From an uncultured Bacteroidota bacterium (GTDB taxonomy: Bacteria; Bacteroidota; Bacteroidia; Bacteroidales; 4484-276), in NCBI GenBank assembly GCA_903930725.1, contig CAIYZW010000004.1, forward strand, positions 1 to 5,659: 5,659 nucleotides of DNA, in the 5' to 3' direction. Position numbers and translations under genes: made by a program. Under the pieces are notes generated by a model. It saw only the letters and a list, made by a program, of their open reading frames with translations. It was not told the origin of the DNA and ran no database searches. Positions 1-5,659 of the stretch are shown one piece after another; position 1 is the stretch's first letter; the number at the start of each line of letters is the position of its first letter.

Positions 1-69
1 GAACAGAGAAGTTAAGCCCTCCCGCGCCGATGATACTGCCGAAAGGTGGAAAAGTAGGTCGTCGCCAAT
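1..69 (+). rRNA. rrf: 5S ribosomal RNA, 3' part (5' end lies outside the window)
   Basis: The first bases, GAACAGAGAAGTTAAG, match the conserved loop B/C region of bacterial 5S rRNA. They are followed by a GATGATACTGCC segment, an AAAGGTGG segment and the GTAGGTCGTCGCC 3' strand, which in an intact molecule pairs with the 5' end. Roughly the first 40 nucleotides of the usual 110-120 are missing because the window begins inside the gene. The exact 3' end cannot be set from sequence alone; it lies near the CGCCA at 63-67. Since 5S is normally the last gene of an rRNA operon and a terminator follows directly, the left edge is read as the end of an rrn operon transcribed rightward. Confidence 0.93.
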
Positions 70-76
70 TTTTTAT

Positions 77-108
77 AAAGCCCTGGCTCTAAGCCGGGGT
101 TTTTTTTT
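77..108 (+). terminator. Intrinsic terminator of the rRNA operon
   Basis: An 8-bp GC-rich stem is formed by CCCTGGCT (81-88) and AGCCGGGG (92-99), with one G-U pair and a 3-base loop. It is flanked by AAAG on the left, which can extend pairing into the T-run. An uninterrupted run of nine T follows at 100-108. It sits about 10 bases after the 5S 3' end, the expected place for a factor-independent terminator of an rrn operon. This suggests that the downstream genes need their own promoter. Confidence 0.9.
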
Positions 109-178
109 GCCATTTTGTTGGAAAACTACCAATTTGATTTCCTATAATAATAATGTATGAATTTTATTGCTAATTAAA

Positions 179-194
179 TCAATACTTTTATTGA
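179..194. repeat. Inverted repeat TCAATA-N4-TATTGA
   Basis: Two perfect 6-base arms (179-184 and 189-194) flank CTTT in the AT-rich gap between the rRNA terminator and the porin gene. The stem would be weak as RNA, and arms this short can arise by chance in AT-rich DNA. It is listed because two further dyads occur in the same gap, which may mark regulator binding sites. No regulator family can be named. Confidence 0.3.
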
Positions 195-281
195 AAATTA
201 TCAAACCAACCCGGCATAAGTGTTTTGAATTCAATATTAAAACACCCTGCTGCAATAGTCCGTTCTTCTTAAATTATCAAA
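195..281 (+). repeat. Direct repeat pair AAATTATCAAA upstream of the porin gene
   Basis: The 11-base word AAATTATCAAA occurs identically at 195-205 and 271-281, 76 bases apart. Both copies adjoin or overlap an inverted repeat: the first follows the 179-194 dyad, and the second overlaps the 276-290 dyad. Paired identical words next to a promoter-like box can be binding sites for one regulator. The words are AT-rich, however, and chance is not excluded. Confidence 0.35.
220..245. repeat. Inverted repeat GTGTTTT-N12-AAAACAC
   Basis: Perfect 7-base arms lie at 220-226 and 239-245 around a 12-base centre that itself contains the palindromes TGAATTCA (226-233) and AATATT (233-238). No T-run follows, so it does not look like a terminator. 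It lies about 46 bases upstream of the candidate promoter box of the porin gene, where an activator or repressor could bind. Function is not shown. Confidence 0.35.
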
Positions 282-290
282 TGTTTTGAT
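276..290. promoter_or_regulatory. Possible operator: 15-bp dyad ATCAAA-N3-TTTGAT
   Basis: Perfect 6-base arms (276-281 and 285-290) are separated by TGT. The dyad abuts the TAnnTTTG box at 291, so a protein bound here would lie between the -33 and -7 regions and would be expected to repress. The spacing and symmetry suit a small dimeric helix-turn-helix regulator, but the motif is not one I can assign. This is inference from symmetry and position only. Confidence 0.35.
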
Positions 291-298
291 TACTTTTG
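291..298 (+). promoter_or_regulatory. Candidate Bacteroidota-type -7 promoter box (TAnnTTTG)
   Basis: TACTTTTG matches the TAnnTTTG -7 consensus of the Bacteroidota primary sigma factor exactly. It would start transcription around 303-307, leaving a short leader of roughly 11-15 bases before the GTG at 318. The upstream -33 TTTG element is not found at the expected 17-23 base spacing, where there is only a T-rich CGTTCTTCTT (261-270). The call therefore rests on one element and its position. Confidence 0.42.
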
Positions 299-317
299 GC
301 ACACAAAAAACTAAATT

Positions 318-2240
318 GTGCTTTACAAGATTATTATAAAAAATCTACTCTTTTGTTTACTTTGGATATGGTTTCCAGGTAATTTGCTTTTTTCTCAACA
401 ATACGATTCTACCTTTTATCCTGCCGATTCAAATGCAATAATGCATTTCGAAAATAAACTTGACATATTCAGCCCTTTATTACTAACCGCTTTGGACACC
501 AGTCTTGTTGATTTTGAAGCCTATAACCCTCTTTCAAAAAAAATACCTTTTAACGCTTCTTTGGGAAATGTTGGCTTAGCCTTTAAAAATCTTAGCTTTC
601 GTAATAATAATGTCATAGGCTTTAATTATGGTATTTCCTCCTTTGATGTTTACTTTTTCGAACAAAATGATATTTTATATTATGTTAATCCTCGTCCCTA
701 CACTGAAGTCTCTTACATAACAGGCGCCAAAAAGGAGCAGGTTTTCGGTATAAAACATGATCAACGGGTCTTGAAACGCCTTACAATAGGGATTGATTTT
801 GATATTATTAATTCGCTTGGGACCTATCAGCGGCAAAAATCGGATAATTACCGGCTCGCATTAAAAACACATTATTTCACCGAAGACTTGCGATACGGAA
901 TTATTGCAAATTTTACCAATGGAAAAGTTAAGGTTAAAGAAAGTGGTGGCATAACATACGATAGTATTTACGAGCAAAACATCGAACCATCCAGGTCAAT
1001 TATTCCCGTGAAGCTCGAAAATGCGGATAACCAGATCAGGGAAACAGGCGTGTATCTTCAACAATATTTTCAATTATCTAAAAGTTCCAAACCAATCCGC
1101 CAGGATTCGACAGAAAATGAAAGGAGAAGAATCAAAATTAGATTTGGTAGAATTTCTCATTCTTTCAATTTTCAAAAATCTTCACAAGCCTATTCCGATC
1201 TTAATCCTGATACTTCATATTATTCTAATATCTTTAAAGATAGTACCTTGACTTATGATTCGGTGTATTATCAGCATTTCGAAAATTCATTTTCCTGGTC
1301 AAATGCCGATTATCTTAATCGAATTAATTCTCAACCGTTTCTTATTTTATTTGGAATCAGACAACAAGTTGCTGAGGTACGCGATACTATAACAAAAACC
1401 ACTTTTACAAATCTTGCCCCGTATGGGTCAATAGAAATTTCACCAGTTCCTTTTTTAGACATAAAGGGCTCAGGTTCTTATGTTTTAACCGGTAATCAGT
1501 ACCAGGGAGATTTCAATTTATCTGCAATTGCTACCCTTCAAATTCTAAGGAACAAGTCTTATAAAACTACAATGAATTTTGAGATGAATTTTGATAATCA
1601 TGCTGCGCCTTATTTCTTTCAGCATTATTACTCAAATCATTTCAGGTGGGACAATGGTTTTAATAAGGTTAAAACAAAAAATATTTCGGCTTTTATTGCC
1701 ATGACCAGGTTTAAAGCGGGCTTTGATATTTTTCGGACTACCGATTATCTTTACATAGGCCAGGATACCTTGCCAGCACAATACCACCCGAGTGTCGAAG
1801 TTTTTAAACTTTATTTAAATAAACAATTTAAAATCGGGAAATTTGATGTTGACGGGCAAATAATCTATCAAAAAGTTTCAAACGAAGATATTATATGTTT
1901 GCCAGAATTGATGGGTTATTTTTCGTTTACTTTTAATCTGGAACTATTTAAAGGTGCCTTGAATACGCGCACTGGCTTTGATCTTAATTATTTCTCGAAA
2001 TATTATGCCGATTCATACATGCCGGCAATTCGTAGTTTTTACATTCAAAATGATAAGGAAATCGGCGATTTTATGCATGTGGATGCCTTTTTGGATTTTT
2101 ATGTAAAAAGAACCCGTTTTTTTATGAAATTTCAAAACGTGCTTTCAGGAATTGGCCAGACAAATTTTTACGCAGTGCCTCATTACCCCCTTCAGGATAT
2201 GGCCTTTAAATTTGGCCTGTCGTGGCGGTTTCACGATTAA
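318..2240 (+). CDS. Putative outer-membrane porin, Porin_10-like
   Basis: This is a predicted outer-membrane beta-barrel of the Bacteroidota putative-porin family (Porin_10 type, usually about 600-700 residues; this one has 640). Residues 1-26 form a signal peptide: Lys at 4 and 8, a hydrophobic stretch from about 9 to 25, and probable cleavage near FS|QQ. The mature part is rich in alternating aromatic and polar residues typical of beta-strands. A family-like block at about 119-200 (ILYYVNPRP, then SYITGAKKEQ, then a strand-rich stretch) matches the conserved N-terminal barrel region. The C-terminus has PHYPLQDMAFKFGLSWRF, the usual closing strand of the family, ending two residues after Phe638. 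The start is GTG: an in-frame TAA at 312-314 rules out anything longer except a non-standard ATT, and a later start would remove the charged end of the signal peptide. No clear Shine-Dalgarno is present, as is common in this phylum. Substrate is unknown. It is probably co-transcribed with the gene 15 bases downstream. Confidence 0.85.
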   Translation: MLYKIIIKNLLFCLLWIWFPGNLLFSQQYDSTFYPADSNAIMHFENKLDIFSPLLLTALDTSLVDFEAYNPLSKKIPFNASLGNVGLAFKNLSFRNNNVIGFNYGISSFDVYFFEQNDILYYVNPRPYTEVSYITGAKKEQVFGIKHDQRVLKRLTIGIDFDIINSLGTYQRQKSDNYRLALKTHYFTEDLRYGIIANFTNGKVKVKESGGITYDSIYEQNIEPSRSIIPVKLENADNQIRETGVYLQQYFQLSKSSKPIRQDSTENERRRIKIRFGRISHSFNFQKSSQAYSDLNPDTSYYSNIFKDSTLTYDSVYYQHFENSFSWSNADYLNRINSQPFLILFGIRQQVAEVRDTITKTTFTNLAPYGSIEISPVPFLDIKGSGSYVLTGNQYQGDFNLSAIATLQILRNKSYKTTMNFEMNFDNHAAPYFFQHYYSNHFRWDNGFNKVKTKNISAFIAMTRFKAGFDIFRTTDYLYIGQDTLPAQYHPSVEVFKLYLNKQFKIGKFDVDGQIIYQKVSNEDIICLPELMGYFSFTFNLELFKGALNTRTGFDLNYFSKYYADSYMPAIRSFYIQNDKEIGDFMHVDAFLDFYVKRTRFFMKFQNVLSGIGQTNFYAVPHYPLQDMAFKFGLSWRFHD

Positions 2241-2255
2241 TACATCCAAGAAGTT

Positions 2256-5225
2256 ATGCAACGATTTTCAAAATACTACTTGTTTTCGTTGTTGTTTTTT
2301 ATTTCGGGATTTGCCGGAATTATCTACGAATCCGTCTGGACACAATATCTTAAACTGATTACCGGCCATGCAGCCTTTGCCCAAAGTTTTATTCTGATTA
2401 TTTTCCTCTCCGGAATGTCGGTAGGAGCGTGGTTTGCAGGCAAATTTTCATCTAAAATCAAAAACCTTTTTTTGTTTTATGCACTGGTTGAATTGCTCAT
2501 TGGCCTTTTTGCATTGTTATTTGATAGTGTTTTTGTTGGTGTCCGGAATCTGATTTTTGATTCATTTTACCCGACTTTACCTGTATTTGCTGCAGAATTG
2601 CTTAAATGGGGATTTGCCACGATCATCACCTTCCCGCAATCCTTTCTTTTGGGGGCAACATTTCCGTTGTTTACTGGTGCCATCGCGCGTCAATTCCAAC
2701 AATCAAAGGGACGGGCAGTGGCACAATTCTATTTTCTAAATTCATTTGGAGCATCTTTAGGTGTTCTGGTAAGTGGATTTTTTCTGATAAATCGGTTTGG
2801 TTTGCCTGGGACTATGGTCTTTGCCGGACTTCTAAACCTTTTTGTTGCAGGCGCAATACTGATATTTTCAGGAAAATCATTCACAATAAGCGTCACTTCC
2901 GTCAATGAAAAAGTCAGCGATTTTGCATTCAGCGAAAGACATGTCATCATAATATTTCTGTCTGCCTCCTTTATTACCGGTGCGTCGTCTTTTATTTATG
3001 AAATAGGATGGATCAGAATGTTGAGTATGGTTTTGGGGAGTTCGGTACAATCTTTCGAGCTCATGATCAGCGCATTTATCCTCGGTCTGGCAATTGGTGC
3101 TTTTTGGATTAAATTTCGGATTGAGCGCCAGGAAAATTTTTTTTCGACCTTTTCGGTGATTCAGATTTTGATGGGAATATTTGCCATCGTTTCGCTGGTT
3201 TTGTACAATTATACTTTTGATTTGATGGAATGGATGCTGGGTGCGGTGCAGCAAGATATTGGCGGCTATAAAATTGTTGTTTTTTCGGGACAGGTAATTT
3301 CATATCTGATTATGCTACCTGCTACAATCTGCGCAGGAATGGCGTTGCCGCTACTTGTAAAAATGGCACAAAATGCAGGATTTGGCGAACAATCTGTCGG
3401 GAAAATTTTCGCCGCCGACACCGCCGGTGGAATTCTTGGAGTTTTGCTGGCTTTTAATTTTTTGATGCCCTTGATTGGCTTGAAATTTCTGTTAGTTTTT
3501 GCAGGGTTGATTGATATCGGTGTTGGCGCCTGGTTTTTGTACCGTTTTAATTTACCGGTCTGGAAGAAATACCGGATAACTTTTACTGTTTTAATGGCTG
3601 GAATTTTAGCTTTTGGAGTGTTTTTCCATCTCGACCCCGTTAAAATGGCTTCCGGGGTTTACAGATATGGAGTGATTAACCATGAAAACAAAGTTTTGTT
3701 TCAAAAAGATGGAAAAACTGCCACCATTGCGGTTTACGAGACTAATAACGGAAATGTCGTTCTTTCGACCAACGGAAAGCCTGACGCCAGTATAAATTTG
3801 TATCGAAAGGTTTCCGGCGATTTAACCACGCAGGTTTTGTTGGCTGCCCTTCCATTTTCGATTGAAAATCGTTGCGAAAACGCTGCTATTATCGGCCTGG
3901 GATCTGGCAAAACAGCCCATGTTGCGCTCATGAACTATGGAATCCGGCAACTCGATGTCATCGAAATTGAGCCTGCGGTTGTGGAAGCTTCAAAGTTTTT
4001 TAAGGAGCAGGTTCAGAACATTTACACCGACCCCCGTTATAAACTACACATCGCCGATGCCAAAACTTTTTTTGCTTGTTCAAAAAAGCAGTACGACCTG
4101 ATTATTTCGGAACCGTCAAATCCGTGGATAAGTGGAGTAGGGGGGATGTTTTCTTATGAGTTTTACCAGATAATTGCTAAAAGCCTTTCCAACGAAGGTG
4201 TTTTCGTCCAGTGGATTCATACCTACGAAATGAATATGCAGCTGGTTGCATCGGTGATAAACGCCATTTCTCCGGTTTTTGGCGATTATCATATTTATTA
4301 TCTGGATGATGGAGATTTGGCAATCATCGCCAAAAAATCAGGAATGATTGGGCCGGTTCAGGGAAAAATATTTGAAAATTCAGAAATTAAAATCGAACTA
4401 AAAAATCTTGGAATCCATGGTGAAAACGATTTACAGATTCGTTTTGTCGGAAGTAAGCGAATCATGGATCCATTATTCAAGAGTTATGACATCAATAAAA
4501 ACAGCGATTTTTACCCTTTTCTCGAATACAATGCCGGAAAAGCACGATTTTTGAAAGAATCTGTTAACGAATTGATGACCTTGATGAAATACCCTGCTCC
4601 GATTTTACGGTCAATGCAAGGATTTGTTATTCCTGATAATTTTGAAACCGGACCAAATTATCTCTTTGAAATTGTTGATGATAACAAAACCGCACGAGCT
4701 ATTTTTGATTGTTTCAATAGTCTGTCATTGGGCAAAAAGGCCGAAATAGAAAAACTTAATGAATATGATGCCCTTTTACTTAATTCGATTTTAACGATAA
4801 ATCAGGAAACCGATACAGCTTACCTTAAAAAAATCTGGGTTCCTGTTTTACAGTCTTTTGCCGACAAAATTATGCCCTACTTGTCAAAAAATGAGTTAAA
4901 CCTTATCTGGAATTATCTAACGAAATCCAATAGTTATAGTCTTCTTTCAGAAAATGTTAAGGCAAAAGTGAGGCATTATCAGGCAGTTGGTGAGATGGAT
5001 TATTCCGAAGTTCTGAAAATCACCAACGTATATTTAGGCAGCGAAATGATTTTAGCTGTTCCGGAGAGCCAGTATTTCGTGGCAACAGCTATGTGGGCAA
5101 ATTTGATGCTCGATAAACCTGATGAAGCATTGAAATTATGGCTGCGATATCAAAATGAAAATGATCCACCTGTGATGTTACGTTTTTTAAGCAGCATTAC
5201 CAACGACCGGATTCATAAAAAATGA
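2256..5225 (+). CDS. Fused polytopic membrane protein / spermidine-synthase-like protein
   Basis: This 989-residue protein belongs to the group annotated as fused MFS/spermidine synthase. Residues 8-457 hold about 12-13 hydrophobic helices in two homologous halves. The signature IYE-x-x-W occurs at 23-28 and again at 247-252, and VFAGL occurs at 188-192 and 414-418. Residues from about 475 to 695 are a Rossmann-type spermidine-synthase-like domain. It has GLGSG (547-551) for SAM-type nucleotide binding, VIEIEP (568-573) with Glu570 at the ribose-binding position, IADAK (599-603), and SEPSNPW (618-624) where aminopropyltransferases have DxxDP. The two catalytic-site Asp are thus Glu619 and Asn622, so polyamine synthesis is doubtful. 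The family-typical block DFYPFLEYNAGKARFL lies at 751-766. The last 220 or so residues are soluble and unrecognised. The ATG is 15 bases after the porin stop, with only a weak purine stretch (AAGAAG) before it. Product and transported molecule are unknown. Confidence 0.88.
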   Translation: MQRFSKYYLFSLLFFISGFAGIIYESVWTQYLKLITGHAAFAQSFILIIFLSGMSVGAWFAGKFSSKIKNLFLFYALVELLIGLFALLFDSVFVGVRNLIFDSFYPTLPVFAAELLKWGFATIITFPQSFLLGATFPLFTGAIARQFQQSKGRAVAQFYFLNSFGASLGVLVSGFFLINRFGLPGTMVFAGLLNLFVAGAILIFSGKSFTISVTSVNEKVSDFAFSERHVIIIFLSASFITGASSFIYEIGWIRMLSMVLGSSVQSFELMISAFILGLAIGAFWIKFRIERQENFFSTFSVIQILMGIFAIVSLVLYNYTFDLMEWMLGAVQQDIGGYKIVVFSGQVISYLIMLPATICAGMALPLLVKMAQNAGFGEQSVGKIFAADTAGGILGVLLAFNFLMPLIGLKFLLVFAGLIDIGVGAWFLYRFNLPVWKKYRITFTVLMAGILAFGVFFHLDPVKMASGVYRYGVINHENKVLFQKDGKTATIAVYETNNGNVVLSTNGKPDASINLYRKVSGDLTTQVLLAALPFSIENRCENAAIIGLGSGKTAHVALMNYGIRQLDVIEIEPAVVEASKFFKEQVQNIYTDPRYKLHIADAKTFFACSKKQYDLIISEPSNPWISGVGGMFSYEFYQIIAKSLSNEGVFVQWIHTYEMNMQLVASVINAISPVFGDYHIYYLDDGDLAIIAKKSGMIGPVQGKIFENSEIKIELKNLGIHGENDLQIRFVGSKRIMDPLFKSYDINKNSDFYPFLEYNAGKARFLKESVNELMTLMKYPAPILRSMQGFVIPDNFETGPNYLFEIVDDNKTARAIFDCFNSLSLGKKAEIEKLNEYDALLLNSILTINQETDTAYLKKIWVPVLQSFADKIMPYLSKNELNLIWNYLTKSNSYSLLSENVKAKVRHYQAVGEMDYSEVLKITNVYLGSEMILAVPESQYFVATAMWANLMLDKPDEALKLWLRYQNENDPPVMLRFLSSITNDRIHKK

Positions 5226-5255
5226 ATCGGATTATCTCGAAATAATGATTTTTTT
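5207..5255. terminator. Possible terminator between the convergent genes
   Basis: A perfect 7-bp stem, GATTCAT (5210-5216) with ATGAATC (5222-5228), encloses an AAAAA loop and can add two G-C pairs across a bulged base. Its right arm contains the TGA stop of the fusion gene. A second, weaker AT stem, ATTAT (5231-5235) with ATAAT (5242-5246), is followed by seven T at 5249-5255 on the plus strand. With only 6 bases between the convergent stop codons, any terminator must overlap coding sequence, and this is the only candidate seen. The GC content is low and no T-run follows on the minus strand, so efficiency is uncertain. Confidence 0.35.
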
Positions 5256-5659
5256 GCTGAATGACCGGTTGCCACATTCGAGCCGGCAAACATAAATCCC
5301 GGAGGGGACATCCTGGCCTGAATGATCAGATAAATCCCATAAAATTTGATGCAGACCTTCATCTAAAATTTCAGATGGAAATAATTTTACCAATTTTCCA
5401 TCCAAATCCAAAATATTCACGGTGGTTTTGCATCGCTGCAAAAGGTAAAAACTAATATTTGTCGAAATATTGGCAGGGTTAGGGGACGGGTTGTACAACA
5501 CAGCATCTGAAAAAATCACTTCACCATCATTAATTCCTGTAATAACCTGCGATTCGTAAGCGCCAATATCAATCCGGTTATTGAAAAAACGGGATTTTCC
5601 TGCCAGATCGAATTCAGGAATATTCAATCCCGTGGTGTCGGCAGTTCCGGCATTTACAC
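5232..5659 (-). CDS. T9SS-exported protein, C-terminal part, with IDIGAYE motif and type A sorting domain (5' end outside window)
   Basis: Only the last 141 codons are visible; the frame is open to the right edge, so the gene starts outside. An internal TTG at 5627 is not a credible start, since the homologous-looking sequence VNAGTADTTG continues upstream of it. Visible residues 1-36 resemble the end of secreted right-handed beta-helix proteins of the choice-of-anchor Q type: NAG, then LNIPEFDLAGKSR, then RIDIGAYE at 28-35. After a short linker, residues 55-141 form a type A T9SS C-terminal sorting domain. Its marks are NPSPNPAN, alternating strands, LDLDGKLV, GLHQILWDLSD, GQDVPSGIY and a final basic KKIIISR. 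The protein should cross the inner membrane by Sec and the outer membrane by T9SS, with release or surface anchoring. The sorting domain has three Cys (visible 76, 124, 128). Full function cannot be known from this end. Confidence 0.85.
   Translation of the reverse strand, partial: VNAGTADTTGLNIPEFDLAGKSRFFNNRIDIGAYESQVITGINDGEVIFSDAVLYNPSPNPANISTNISFYLLQRCKTTVNILDLDGKLVKLFPSEILDEGLHQILWDLSDHSGQDVPSGIYVCRLECGNRSFSKKIIISR

Noticed and set aside
220..245. Second terminator in the intergenic gap
   Set aside because: The dyad has 7-bp AT-rich arms, a long loop and no following T-run; the strong terminator at 77-108 already ends the rRNA operon.
2557..2908. Short plus-strand open frames inside the fusion gene
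   Set aside because: They overlap the clearly coding frame, and their translations resemble no protein family.
2877..3303. Minus-strand open frames of 125 and 64 codons
   Set aside because: They lie wholly inside the fusion gene opposite its membrane-helix region, have no recognisable domain, and are rich in His, Lys, Asn and Gln, as expected from antisense reading of hydrophobic codons.
3678..4340. Annotation as a genuine spermidine synthase (speE)
   Set aside because: The domain is homologous, but both Asp of the DxxDP motif are replaced, it is fused to a large membrane domain, and no other polyamine gene is nearby. A gene symbol would overstate the evidence.
5261..5455. Plus-strand open frame of 64 codons opposite the T9SS sorting domain
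   Set aside because: It is antisense to a domain recognised residue by residue on the minus strand, and its own translation is unremarkable.
5625..5627. TTG as the start of the minus-strand gene
   Set aside because: The frame stays open to the window edge, and the preceding residues VNAGTADTTG fit the same beta-helix C-terminal motif, so this is an internal codon of a truncated gene.
1..5659. Mobile element, CRISPR array or tRNA
   Set aside because: No transposase or integrase frame, no spaced repeat array, no terminal inverted repeats with target duplication and no tRNA cloverleaf were seen on either strand.

Overview
The window most likely comes from a member of the Bacteroidota, probably class Bacteroidia. 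Three things support this. The 640-residue outer-membrane protein fits the Bacteroidota putative-porin family (Porin_10). The partial gene at the right edge ends in a type A type IX secretion (T9SS) sorting domain, a system largely confined to this phylum. The base composition is AT-rich, with weak Shine-Dalgarno signals and a TAnnTTTG promoter-like box. The order or genus cannot be fixed from this sequence.

Layout from left to right: the 3' part of a 5S rRNA (1 to about 69) is followed at once by a strong intrinsic terminator, so the left edge is the end of an rRNA operon. A roughly 200-base AT-rich gap follows. It has no gene but holds three inverted repeats and a candidate promoter. Two same-strand genes come next, only 15 bases apart and probably one operon: a putative porin (318-2240, GTG start) and a 989-residue fusion of a duplicated polytopic membrane domain, a spermidine-synthase-like SAM-binding domain and an uncharacterised C-terminal extension (2256-5225). 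On the minus strand, converging with only 6 bases between stop codons, is the 3' end of a T9SS-exported protein that carries the IDIGAYE motif of beta-helix / choice-of-anchor Q proteins (5232 to the right edge).

The porin and fusion protein would place an outer-membrane channel and an inner-membrane protein with a cytosolic or interfacial SAM-type domain in one transcript. The spermidine-synthase-like domain keeps the nucleotide-binding glycine motif and the ribose-binding acid. It has Glu and Asn where true aminopropyltransferases have the two Asp residues of the DxxDP motif, so annotation as a polyamine synthase would be unsafe. A plausible but unproven reading is that the pair makes or modifies a small molecule and moves it across the envelope. 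No mobile element, CRISPR array or tRNA is visible.
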